In this document: positions 1 to 11,065 of the stretch, in pieces
Numbering within the stretch: the stretch's first letter is position 1
How the letters are laid out: every line of letters begins with the position of its first letter
Source of the DNA: Heterodera schachtii
Lineage: Eukaryota; Nematoda; Chromadorea; Rhabditida; Heteroderidae
Assembly: GCA_023374025.1 (NCBI GenBank)
Contig: SIJG01000002.1
Span: 4,222,383-4,286,382, forward strand
Reading direction: 5' to 3'
Length of the DNA: 64,000 bases
Made by a program: the position numbers and the translations under genes
The notes under the pieces: generated by a model
What the model was told of the DNA's origin: nothing
The model's input: the letters and a program-made list of their open reading frames with translations, nothing else
Database searches by the model: none

Positions 1-680
1 TGTTCCTTTTCCCTATCATTTCCATGGCATATAAATGAATTATTATTTTTGTCCCCCCCCCCCCCATTAATGTGCCATTCTCACGAAACAGCGAAAAAAC
101 GGGAGGTTCGCCCGGTGCCGCCGATGGGGCAAAAATTCTTGGCCAGCAAAATGTTTGGCCCCAGGAACTTATACGGTTGTCTTATTTGTTTGTGGAGCAA
201 AATTTGCGAAAGAAAAAACGAAAATATTTTATTTAATTAAAATTTTTAACTTTTAAGTTTTTTAGTTTTAAATCACTTAGCAATAGAAAAGGGCTGCACC
301 TTTTAGTGATTGAATTTCGACCTGTGTATTTTTTTCAAAATTGAATTCATCTAAAATTAAAATTTGAGTTTTGGGTAAAAATTTTCCGCCATTTTATGAA
401 AATTCTTATAAAAAAAAAATCAAATTTTTACTATAAATTAGTTTTTCCCACTACAGTTTAAGTTTCTCTTTTAGAATTATTTAGAAATTTTCAAGTTGCA
501 GCCCTAAATGCCTATATTAATAAATCATTTCAAAACATGTCCAGGACCAAACGACTCAAAGTTTTGCCGTACTGAGTTGGCCCCTTTCCGATTGATTCGC
601 CATTTAATTTTGCTTTTATTTTTTATATTTGCATTTATTGCGCTTCCTTTTTGCTCCCCACTGAATGCGACTTTTGGTGG
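1..680. other. Noncoding DNA upstream of the first gene
   Basis: I see no supportable gene here. The stretch is AT-rich with long A and T runs. It contains a run of 13 C at 53-65. Short open frames around 508-744 and on the opposite strand lack splice signals or recognisable protein features. Confidence 0.6.
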
Positions 681-2563
681 ATGCGCTTTCGCTTCCGTCG
701 CTGTGTTCTGCTGCTGCTCGGCACTGTGCTTACCGCTCTTCTGATCATTTTGCTGGTCACACAACGGCAAACTGTAAGTACAGTATACCACAGGGTACGG
801 TAGGGCACGGCAAATGCTCTTCCGTGCCTTTGACTTGTTACCTTAGGAATTTGGGCACTTAATTTCCCGCTAGCTTAACTATAGTTCTCATCTCAGAGTA
901 CCAATCAGCAAGGCGGTCATTCATCAAACGGAGACGAAATCGGGACAAATGAGGGTAATTAATGTTGATTATCATCATTAAAAGCAATTACCCAACCTTT
1001 AATTATCTTCTGGTCAATAAAACTTGAGGACACTCTTTTTTCACTATTGTAATTATATCATTTCGATCATTTAATTTTGTTTTAATTTTCTTATCTGATC
1101 ATGCCTTTCCATTGGCTTCTTCCCAATCTGATCATTTTTGATCAGTTTTCATTTTAATTACCCAATTAAATTTTAATTGCTTTTAAATCTCTTTCCTCTT
1201 CAATTCTTCCCATTTTGACAGATGCGGAAGTGCGTCGCCTTCTCTTGGCCGGTGCCGGCACTGATGAGGACGCGGCACCCGAGCCCAATCGCTTCGAAGA
1301 CGCGTCGGCGGAGATGGCACCGGCATTGATGTCACTGTTCCCTATCGGACGCTTCCCGCCGGCGCTGCACAACAACGGCACGGGCAATGCGCTGACGCTG
1401 AACTTGGCCATTGTGCTGATCGTCTCGCTACTGTCCATTGCCATTCTGATCACCGCAATTTGCTGTGAGCACATAAAACCAAAATCATTTAATTTCCACT
1501 GGAAATCTTCATAAATCGAGAGCCTTGGGTTTAAGCATTTCTTTGTTTTAACTTTCATTCTTCAAATTTCATTTTGATCATCTCTTTGGCTACCATTTCA
1601 TTGTATTTTGGCCTTGAATTTTCTCATTTCGTTTTTTTGTGTCATGACAACTCGTACAATGGCTTAGGCTAGGACTAAGCTTTAGCATAGGTTTAGTCCT
1701 AAACATTAGGCTAAGCTTAGGCTTGCTTGGGCCTAGGCTTAGGCTTAAGCTTAGGCTTTGTTTTAAAAATTTTATTGTACGAGTTGCCTTTATACTCGGG
1801 TCAATTTCTCTCTGACTGTTTCGACCCGGCCATTTCAGTCCTGAAAATGGCTGCCAATTAATTATTCATCTTGCCATTGTCCATAGGTGTGATCATCGTC
1901 GCATTGGCTTTGGACTCCTCGCCAACACATCGCTGGTCCTCCCGGCACTCATCCGCAGCAGTGGCCGCCCGTTCATCGGACCTTTTTCTGTCCTCGTGGC
2001 CCCACATGGCGTCCCAATACCATCGGCTGAACCAATCGCCCGTTTTTCGGACACCCGGGCTTGCCAAGCTGTTCAGTCAGAAGCAGGAACAACTGCATCG
2101 GCAGCAGATGATGATGGCCATTCTGAACGAAGCGCCGGTGGACACACCGCCGCTGACGGACGACGAGGATTACGGTAAGGAAAGCGGTGAAGAGATTACA
2201 GAGAAGGATACGGTAGAATGGCAAAGGCAATAGACACCAACAGAAACATTGTTATTTACCTTTCAGCGTTTCATTATTCAATTATTTCTCATTCTTTCTG
2301 CGAATTACAGTAAACGTTGGAGAATGTATTATGGGACACGGTAGTGCAGCCAATTCTTACATGGAATAAATATGCTACTAATTGATAATTTTTCTAATTA
2401 ATTAGTCGACGAAATGGAGGACGAGGGCTGTTGGCATCGGCTGGTGGAGGAAGGACAGCGCCAAGCGCCGGCGGATTTGCCCCTGCCGACGAATGGCCAC
2501 GGCACGGCACAGCCGCGCCGAAACTCATTCAGCTGTGCCTCAACAAATACAAACTCAAATTAG
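681..2563 (+). CDS. Two-pass membrane protein of unknown function, five exons
   Basis: Exons 681-773, 897-954, 1222-1464, 1887-2174 and 2406-2563 join in one frame with GT-AG introns to give 279 residues. The start at 681 opens with MRFRFRR and a hydrophobic segment (about residues 8-27), which suggests a signal anchor with a basic cytoplasmic end. A Gly/Ser/Asn-rich stretch follows, then an acidic region, an NGT glycosylation sequon near residue 102 and a second long hydrophobic segment at about 109-140. The tail is Ser- and Gln-rich, then acidic, and ends in several Asn, Ser and Thr. I do not recognise the family. Two membrane segments with a roughly 80-residue loop are what the sequence shows; any function would be a guess. 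A TTAGGC-rich element sits inside the third intron. The joins are phase-consistent, but the first exon has no independent support. Confidence 0.7.
1649..1788 (+). mobile_element. TTAGGC-cored inverted-repeat element, copy 1
   Basis: The ends are inverted: AACTCGTACAAT at 1649-1660 and ATTGTACGAGTTGCC ending at 1788. TGTCATGACA lies directly outside the left end. The interior is a degenerate array of CTTAGG/TTAGGC words, some inverted. The copy lies in the third intron of the two-pass membrane protein gene. No coding capacity is visible, so it resembles a MITE. Two related copies lie at 15326-15446 and 37505-37640. Confidence 0.75.
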
Positions 2564-2629
2564 TGCTTTAATTACATCTCTCTCGCTTTTTTGTTGTATA
2601 ATTTTGAATTTTTCATTTTTTAAAAAGCA

Positions 2630-2635
2630 AATAAA
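2630..2635 (+). terminator. Polyadenylation signal AATAAA
   Basis: AATAAA occurs 67 bases after the stop codon at 2561-2563, at the spacing expected for a short nematode 3' UTR. It is a common hexamer in this AT-rich DNA, so support is positional only. Confidence 0.45.
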
Positions 2636-4860
2636 ATATTATTTTAATTGAATTGAAATCACTTGAAATAGCTTTAAAAAATTAAAACATCAGAATATTG
2701 GAAGAAATTTTTTTATAAATCCACATTTTAAGTGGATCAAATAAATAATTATTTTTTTAATAAAAAAGATATTTAATAAAGCCCAAAAAAGTGAATTTTA
2801 AATTTCACAAATAAATGGAATTTAAATAATAAATATGGTTTGAATAATAAATTAATTAACTTTAGAAAAATAATTTGTTTTAAAAAATTGGCTCAAAATC
2901 GCAAAAATTTGTCATTTTTTGAACAAAATTGTTAACAAATCGCATTAAAAATTACAAAATTTTCCCGGCGGCGCCTCTCGGCACCGCCGGACCCCCTGTT
3001 GCCCAAAGTTTTTTGGAAGCTCGCCGCAAAAAAAGGCATTTTTAAAAGCAAAAAAAGTCGACGCTTGGCTTTTAATTGCAAATATTTGGTAAATTTTTGG
3101 ACAAAATTTGTAAACAATTTGTATAGAATACAAAAAATTTTCCAGCGGTGCCTATCGGCACCGTCGGGCTCTCTTCCCTCACACATCCAAAATTTTTTTT
3201 TAAAAATGTGCCGAAAAAATTGTTAGAAATCTTGTTTTTTGATTCTGAATGCAGTAAAATTTTCAAATTGCTTATATTTTCCACAAAATTGTTTAAATCG
3301 ATTGACCTATAAACTTAGAAAAAAATCAGAAAATTTTTTATGAAAAAATTCCAAGATTACATGTTGTAAAAATTTTCGAAAAACTTATTAATTCATATAA
3401 AAAAAATTAAAACCCCTTTCAAAATTTTTTGAACTTTTTTTCCAAATGTTATAATTTTTGGAACGATTAATTTTATTATTTCAATTGATTGATTTTTTTT
3501 TTCAAGTTTATCAAAAAATGATAAATAGATTTAAAAACACATTATTAATAAGAATTAAATATTTTTAGACATTCTCAAGCAATTAATTGATTTTTTCAAA
3601 GACTTTTTTGCTTTTTAAAACAAATTTCAAAAAATCCAGGTCCAGGCCTGGATCCAGGTCTCGAGGAGCCTGGATTTTTCCTGGACCTGGATTTTCCTGG
3701 ATTTTTGTCCAGGAAATCCAGGTCCAGGTCCAACATGGAATCCAGGTCCAGGTCCAGGCTTTTTTCAAAATGTCGAGCTCTATTTGTTTTATCAAAATAA
3801 TATTCAGTTTTGTTAAATTATAATAAAATAATCCAAGAAAAAAGCTTTTTTGTTGTTTGTTCATATATTACTCATTCATTTTTCCCGTTCTCCGTTAATC
3901 TGGGGCATTTTTCCGATGGATTTAGCGAGATTATCCCGAAAAAAGTCACAAATTTATGTCGTATCGCTCTGTCACATCCCCCAAATTATTATTTTTGGTT
4001 TTCCGATCATTTGATCCGCCAAAATGATTGGTCAGTGCAAAAGTACGCCACGCACCGGTACATAACGAACCGAATGAACTGAGCTCAGTGAAAACAAAAT
4101 CCAACACGTGAATTGGCGGACACGCAGAATGCAAACGGATTTTGATTGGTTCAAAAAATCGGTGTTATCAATTTGTATTGCTAGTGATCAGCAATGATAG
4201 GGTGATGCAAAAAGTGATCAAACACTGATCAGCAATGATCGGTGAGTGTTGTTGCTGGTCATGCTTGACCAATTTCGATTACGATCCGCCACCAAAAGCC
4301 CCGCCGACCGATTCACCCAAATATTCGTCCATTTGTGCTCATTAATCAGTGTGAAAAACACTGTGGTCACAGCACAAAAAAGCACACAAATTACTGCAAT
4401 TAACAAACATTGTTTTGCTGGCGATCGCCGCAAAGCGAAAAAGAAATAAAACGACCTCCAAAAGTGACTTTTGATCTGATTTGGAATTGACTGATCAAAT
4501 TAGGGGGGGGGGGGGAGAAAGGCGAGAAATTGGGATAAATGACCAAAACACTAATTGTATTGTAATGGATATTGTGGGGCAATGATTATGAGAGTAATTT
4601 TGAAATAAATTAAAAATTGAAATTAAATTGAATTAACATAAAAAATTTATTTAATTTTCTTGCCAATTGCATATGCTATTGAATAGAGGAAAGAATCAAA
4701 AGCAAAAAGGAGAACCCAACCGATCGGTCGTTCGATCAAACGGGGAACCCACCGATTAACAAAGCCATAAATTAGCACTTTTTGTTAATTATTGTCGTTT
4801 TGCTGTGATTTATTTGCCCATTTGTTAATAATTAATTCCCTTCTCTTTTTGGACACTTTT
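2636..4860. other. AT-rich intergenic DNA with diverged internal duplication
   Basis: No gene is supported. Two diverged copies of a unit are visible: 2943-3075 and 3120-3260 both carry AAAATTTTCC, then a GGCACCG-type palindromic core, then AT-rich sequence. A CCAGGT repeat lies at 3634-3760, several TGATCA words cluster at 4184-4265, and a run of 13 G lies at 4503-4515. Confidence 0.5.
3634..3760. repeat. CCAGGT-type repeat with inverted arms
   Basis: The words TCCAGG and AGGTCC recur about a dozen times. The block reads ATCCAGGTCCAGG near its left end and CCTGGACCTGGAT in its middle, so the arms can pair into a hairpin. The minus-strand translation is an alternating Trp-Thr string, which marks low-complexity sequence rather than a gene. 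Confidence 0.7.
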
Positions 4861-4867
4861 CCCAAAA

Positions 4868-5410
4868 GTGCGCTTCTTCTTCTTCTTCCTTCCCCATTCT
4901 TCTCCTCCTTTTCTTCCTTTTTTGTTCTTCGCTTCCGACCGATTCATTTTCTCCTCATTTTCACTTCCTCAATCTTTTGTCGTCAGCCCATCGTCGGTCC
5001 GTCGTCCACCACCCATTGGACAAACAAAAATAATATTGCATAAGCATAAGCATCCCCCAAATTCCCCTCCCGCCCCCCCCCCTATGCTATTCCCCTCTCT
5101 TTCCCCCCTGTTTTGCCCCTCTACACTTCTTCCCCCCCCCCTCCTCTTCGCCCACCCTTGTTGCCCCATCTTTCTTCCCCCTTTGCTTCTTCCCCCTCTT
5201 CTCCTCTCACCCCTCTTCCCCTCATCCCCTCTCCCCCTCTCTCCCTTCCTCTCCCCCTGCTTACCCCCCTCTTTTTCCTCTTTGCTGGTTCCCCTCCCCC
5301 ATCTCTCTCCCCCCCCCCTCTTCTCTCTCTTCCTCTCTCCCCTTCCTTCTCTTACCCCCGCCCTCTCTTTCCCCCTATGTCCCCTCCCTTCTTCCCATCC
5401 ATCATCATCC
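4868..5410. repeat. Long polypyrimidine tract
   Basis: About 540 bases of the plus strand are almost only C and T, with C runs of ten at 5073-5082, 5132-5141 and 5309-5318. Open frames run through it on both strands (Ser/Pro/Leu one way, Gly/Glu/Arg the other) only because C/T repeats rarely form stops. No gene is called. Confidence 0.8.
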
Positions 5411-6826
5411 ATCCGATCACTTCCCTGCTGTGGTATGTCTCAATGTAAGACGGACGTGACATGAGTTTGCACACCTTTTGCGAAGGAATTCCTCCGCCCG
5501 CCGGGCGAAGGGCCAAATTCGGAGAGAATGCCCCCCGGGGGGTCATTGCTAACCACACACATTAGGACAAACGAAAGCGCAATTAGTGAAGCAAAATCCA
5601 AGGAATATGTATGAGAGAAGTAATTAAGAGGGATGGATGGCAATACGAATTGAAAAGTGGGGAAATGTAATGAACTATTTAACGCACCAATTAAAATTGT
5701 TAATCTAATCCACCCAAAAAATTCAAAATCCAATTCCAATTATCTCCCCTTTGATCCCCCGACTTCCTTCATTAGCCCATTGTGCTTCTTCGGCTGATCC
5801 GTTTTGCTCCTCGGCAGAGCATGCGATTTTCATTCAGGTCAATCAAACCAATTCAAGCGGATTTGTCCGCATTTCTTTGTTTAATTCGATTAATCTCACC
5901 GCTCTTGCGATCGGCAAATGCGATCATTACTCTTGGTCCATTGATTTGCTGCTTTTGATCATTTCCAACTGCCGGCGGTTGTGAATTTTGAATTTTTGAA
6001 TGGATTTGTTGAAAAAATTCGGAATAATGATCAATTAGTGATTAAATGTGAGAATATTTGTCCTCCCTCGAGACCTTGTGATCCGTCTGATCATATGATC
6101 AAAAGTGATTAAGCCACTGTTCCGCCACCGGACCAGGATTTTCTCTGCCCCCCTTTTAATGGGTTCAATAAAATAAATCACAAAAAGCTAAATGCTGATC
6201 CGGTAAAAGCAAGACCTCACTCCTCCCTATGGGAATGTCCCTGTGAGTGATCGGCGAATTGCTGGCGCCAGTGATCGGAGTGGCTGCTGATCACCGCCGC
6301 GACACTGATCGGACAGCGCGATAGGAACGGCTGGCTGATCACTTGGGCGGGGTGCGTCGTCTCCTCTGTTCCATCCCACTCATTTTTGGCATTCGCTTTT
6401 ACTTTTTTTGCTAATAATGATAGGAATTCGCAGATCCGTTTGTCCCCTTTGCTAAATGCGCCAATTCGCAGCTGCCATCATAAATAATCGTCGCTTAATC
6501 ACCAGCCGATCAGATCACGCACAGCGCCCAACGAACGGAGTGGGCGAACGCGGACAGAGAGAGGGAGAGAGGGAGGAGGGCACTGATCGGCTGACGGACC
6601 GACGGACGGACGGACGGGTGGGGCGGCGTTCTTTGCCCCCGTCCGTCCCTCGGGCATGCTGCTGCTCCTGCAGCTGATCGGCTGATCAGATTTAGGTCGT
6701 TGTCGTCGCCTTCCCCCCCCCCCTCAGCAGCAGAAGCAGCAGCTGATCCCGGTGATCCCCACATGAACAACTACTGCTCCCACTCGCCCTCCTCGTCGAG
6801 GTCGTCCTCCTCCCGTCCCCTGCCCA

Positions 6827-6832
6827 TATAAA
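6827..6832 (+). promoter_or_regulatory. Possible TATA box
   Basis: TATAAA occurs in GC-rich surroundings, about 40 bases before a pyrimidine-rich CATTCACATCCACT stretch that could hold a start site. No coding exon directly follows, so its target is unknown. An isolated hexamer is weak evidence. Confidence 0.2.
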
Positions 6833-8410
6833 TGGCGTCCGTTCAGCGGACTTTCCCACAAATTCGTACCATTCACATCCACTGGTTCATTCGTGCATTA
6901 TTCCATTCATTCATTACCCGTGCCCGTCCGCCCGTCCATTCCCCCACAAAAGGGGCGGCGGTGGCGCTGCACCCGCACCAATAGTCACTTTTCTCTTTCC
7001 CCCCCCCCCCGCCACCTTCGACCCGTCCCCGTCCCATCCGTGCTGATCTTCCCCTTCCAATTCATCTCTTCTCCCCCCCCCCCTCCGCCGCTGCTTCCAT
7101 TGTCCCCTCTGGGGACATCAGCCGACCCAAGGGAAACCCCGAGGGGTTCAATGAATGATGCATAAATGAATGAATTAATGGCTTTGGGTTTGATGAATGG
7201 GGCGGGAGGGAATAAATACCGCCGCGGTCCCCGCCAATGCTCACAATCCAAGTCCGCTGTGCCTCCTTCCCCCCCCCCTCGCCTCTGTCCGTCCTGTCGT
7301 CGTCGTCAGTCGGCAGGGGTTGGTCTGGCCACAGGGACCGCCGCCGATTGGCCGACCGACCGACCAGCAGCCGATTTGGCCCGCATTTTGGTCTTAGTGC
7401 TGCAGCGGTGGCGGCAGCAGGTGAGCCATCAATTTAGCCAACACCTTGGCCTGCCGATGAATGGGCCGTGGCGGCGGATTTCGGTGTCCGTCCGTCGGTC
7501 GCCCCGCCCCGGCAGTCATGGGACAAATGGGAAGAAGCGGCAAATTCCTCCCAAATAATCATCATCATTAGCAGCTTAATCCAGTCCCATCCCATCCCAC
7601 CAAAATCCATCGATCACTTTGCAATTGTCTGCCGCTGCTACTGGAAATGGAAAGACGTGATCGGCGGGGGCGACGAAGGTTGACCGGTTGGACGCCACCG
7701 CCGAATATGGGGGCACAGAGAGAGAGAGAGTGAGAGGTGATCGGATGGATAAATGGGAAAGCTGCCGATGGGATGGATGACTTGTTAGGACGATATCCAT
7801 CTAAAGCCCTCCAAAAACACTGTACAGCTGCAGGAGAACAACCAGTGATTTCAATCATGTTTGGGATGGGGACGATCCCCCGGTGGAGGGGAGGATAATC
7901 CGCCCGAATTGGGACGACGGAGAAACCAATACTTAACCCAGTTTAGCACCGATCGGGCTTTTACTTTTTCACTCTTTCCTATTATCAAAAGTGACGCTTT
8001 TTGACTACTGACTGATCAGTCCCATTGCGCCCGAATGAATGCTTTTTGGACGGAATCACTTTTCTGATCAAAAATTGCAATTAAAAAAGCAACATTTCTT
8101 ATTTTAAAAGCACATTTGTTCGGGCCTTCTTCTACCGATCGTTTTTCCAATTTAAATTTTGTCTCTTTCCCCCGGGGCATTGAGCAAGTCCCGCCTCTAT
8201 CTGATCAGTCACTCGCCCCCGCTCAAGTGATCAGCAGTCATTCATTTGCCCAAATGCCCGCGGCATTGCGTCGCATCGCCTCCTTTTGCGCAAATTTTCA
8301 GCGCTTTTCCCTTTCCCAAAAACCAAATAAATGATTTATGCCATTCCTATTTCGGCTTTTTGTGGTGCCACAATGTTTTTTTAATTTATATCCCCAATAA
8401 AGACGACATC

Positions 8411-8426
8411 TGATCATTTCTGATCA
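8411..8426 (+). promoter_or_regulatory. Paired TGATCA palindromes just upstream of the Ala/Pro-rich gene
   Basis: TGATCA occurs at 8411-8416 and 8421-8426, ten bases apart and so on the same DNA face, 42-57 bases before the start codon at 8468. More copies lie at 8000-8235. The spacing suggests a site for a dimeric factor, but this hexamer is common in noncoding DNA throughout the window. Confidence 0.3.
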
Positions 8427-8467
8427 CATTTAGATTTTCTTTTTTATATTCAAAAAGTATTCCAAAA

Positions 8468-11065
8468 ATGAACAAAACTTTTGCGACCATCGTTCTGCTC
8501 GTTGTACTGCTCGCTGTCGAGGTGCAGAACAGATCAAGTTGGTGTAACAGTTTTTTCTCAACAATTTTATTTAAACTTTCCATTTTTCAGTCGTCAAGCG
8601 CGCCAACCAGCAGAACGCATATGGAGACGAGCCGGTGGTGCCCTCGGGTGCGCATCAGGCGGCACCGGCACCAGCTGAGCAAAACGCGCCAACCGTGCAG
8701 CAGCCGAGCCCGATAAGCCCGCCGGAGCAAGCACAGGCAGGCGCTCAGCCGAGCCCGAACGCTGCCCCTGCTGCAACACAGCCGCAACAGGGCGAAGCAG
8801 CAGCGGTACCGTACAGCGGAGGAGCGAACGCGGGCGCACAGCCCTCAAAGCCAGCAGAAGCGGCAGCATCGGCCCCGGCAGCAGCTGAACAAGCGCCAGC
8901 AGCTGCACCCGCTCAATCTCAGCCTGCTCAAGCTGCACCCGCACCGGCAACAGCCGAACAGTCACCTGCATCTGCAGCACAACCCGCAGCCGGCGGATAC
9001 GCCGCAGCAAACGCTGGTGAACAGCAAAAACCTGCGGAATCTGCCCCTGCACCCGCAGCGGCTGAACAGGCGCCAGCGGCTGCACCAGCACCTGCGTCAC
9101 AACCTGCTCAATCAGCACCCGCACCAGCTGAACCGGCTGCTGCACCCGCACCGGCCGAACAGGCGCCCGCAGCTGCAGCACAACCAGCAGCTGGCGGATA
9201 CGGCGGAGCCAACGCTGGTGAACAACAAAAACCTGCGGAAGCTGCACCTGCGCCGGCTGAACAGCCAGCAGCTGCGCCCGCACCAGCTCAGCCTGCTCCA
9301 GCACAACCCGCACCAGCCCAAGCAACGCCTGCTGGATATGGGAATGCTGCCGAACAGCCAAAACCCGCTGAGGCTGCCCCTGCACCTGCTGCGGCTGAAC
9401 AAGCGCCAGCCGCAGCGCCCGCTCCATCTCAACCTGCTGAATCCGCGCCTGCACCAGCTGCAGCTGAGCAACCAAAGCCAGCGGAAGCAGCTCCAGCACC
9501 CGCAGCGCAACCCGCAGAACATCCCGCTGAGTCTGCACCTGCTCAACAGGCAGCCCCATCGCCTGCCGCAAGCTCTGGTTACGGCGCAGCAGCCGCGGAA
9601 CAGCCGAAACCAGCGGAGTCAGCGCCCGCACCTGCTGTGGCTGAACAAGCGCCTGCGGCTGCGCCCGCACAATCCCAGCCTGCTGAAGCAGCACCTGCAC
9701 CAGCTGCAGCTGCACCATCGGAAGTGAATATTTTGCATGAATTTTTGAAAATTATTTCCTTTAATCGTTTAGGGACCAAAACCGGAAACTGCCGAGCAAA
9801 AGCCCGTAGAACAACCGAAACCATCAGAAGCTGTTTCTTATCCCGCAGCCTCACCGCCTGAGGTGAATATATTTTAAAAAAACAAAAATACTTTTTCACT
9901 TTAGGCGCCTAAACCGGCAGAAAACGCGCCGCCCGCTTCGAATGCCAGCCCGACTGAAGCAGGGTCAGCATCAGCTGCAGCTGCGCCTTCCGGAGGCGCC
10001 GCCGCTTACGGAAATGCTCAGCCATCTTCTGGAATCCCGTCAGTCAGTGCACCAACTTCGGAGGTAGGCTATTAAAATTCTTTAAATTTTTCTATTTTTT
10101 TTTCTTTTCAGGGTTCTGCTGCTGCCCCGCCGAGTGAAGCCAAACCCGCTCAAGGCGAACAGCCAGCACCCGCAGCGCAACCTCAAGCCCAGCCTGCTGA
10201 AGCAGCACCCGCACCAGCTGCAGCGGAACAACCAAAACCAGCGGAGGCAGCTCCAGCACCTGCAGCGCAACCTGCTCAAGCCGCACAACCAGCTGCTGGT
10301 TACGAAGGAGCTGAGCAGCAAAAACCTGCCGAAGCTGCACCTGCACCAGCTGCCGTTGAACAACCAAAGCCCGCTGAAGCTGCTCCTGCACCTGCTGTAG
10401 CTGAACAAGCGCCAGCCGCTGCACCCGCTCAATCTCAGCCTGCCCAAGCTGCACCCGCACCGGCAACGGCCGAACAAGCGCCTGTAGCTGCAGTACAACC
10501 CGCAGCCGGCGGATACGGCGGAGCCAATGCTGGTGAGCAGCAGAAACCTGCCGAAGCTGCACCCGCACCAGCTGCCGTTGAACAACCAAAACCCGCTCAA
10601 GCTGCTCCTGCACCTGCTGTAGCTGAACAAGCGCCAGCTGCTGCACCCGCTCCATCCCAGCCTGCCCAAGCTCCAGCTTCTGGTTACGGAGGAGCCGAGC
10701 AGCAAAAACCTGCCGAAGCCGCACCTGCACCAGCTGCCGCTGCTGCGCCGGCACCTGCCGAATCCGCACCAGCTCAGTCCGCATCCTCTGCCGCAGCAGG
10801 TTATGGCGGCGCTGAGTCCGCGCCCGCTGCCGCCCAACCCGCACCGGCCGGGGCAAATGCTGCTGCACCAGCCGAGCAGCCGGCACCCGCGAACGCCGGT
10901 GGACCAAGCGGTGCTGCTCCCGCTCCAGAAGCCTCGGCGCAGCCCCAACCGTCCGCCTCGGCACCGGCGGAACAGCCAAAACCTGCGGAGTCCGCTGCCG
11001 CCGGCTCGCCTCCGTACGCGGGCGGCGCTGCGCCAAAAACGGCACCCAGCGGTTACGGTGCCTAA
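8468..11065 (+). CDS. Secreted Ala/Pro-rich repeat protein, five exons
   Basis: Exons 8468-8537 (or 8543), 8591-9723, 9773-9862, 9905-10063 and 10112-11065 give about 801-803 residues. The first exon is a clear signal peptide (MNKTFATIVLLVVLLAVEVQ); a Lys-Arg pair follows soon after the first junction. The mature protein is built almost only from Ala, Pro, Gln, Glu, Lys, Gly and Ser in modules: a single GY[GAE] punctuation, then EQ(Q/P)KPAE, then Ala/Pro runs such as AAPAPAAAEQAPAAAPA. About eight modules recur and the protein ends SGYGA. No Cys or Trp was seen in the repeats. One Tyr per module could suit cross-linking in a cuticle, eggshell or gland matrix, but that is inference. I do not recognise the family. 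The four internal junctions are in frame; only the first donor is ambiguous. Confidence 0.85.

Larger units (their letters stand above)
5411..8467. other. Intergenic region upstream of the Ala/Pro-rich gene
   Basis: No gene is supported. From 6100 to 7900 the DNA is GC-rich with CGGACGGACGGA-like repeats near 6595-6615 and C runs of 9-12 at 6713, 6999, 7073 and 7269. TGATCA words are dense at 6060-6320 and 8000-8235. A TATAAA box lies at 6827-6832. Open frames such as the one at 7166-7558 look like GC-rich chance frames. Confidence 0.5.

Noticed and set aside
4868..5464. 198-codon Ser/Pro/Leu frame and its Gly/Glu/Arg antisense
   Set aside because: Low-complexity pyrimidine tract; no splice sites or family features.
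8594..9718. 374-codon open frame on the minus strand
   Set aside because: It is the antisense shadow of the Ala/Pro-rich exon. The plus strand has a signal peptide, in-phase introns and regular modules; the minus frame has only Leu/Val/Gln-rich filler.
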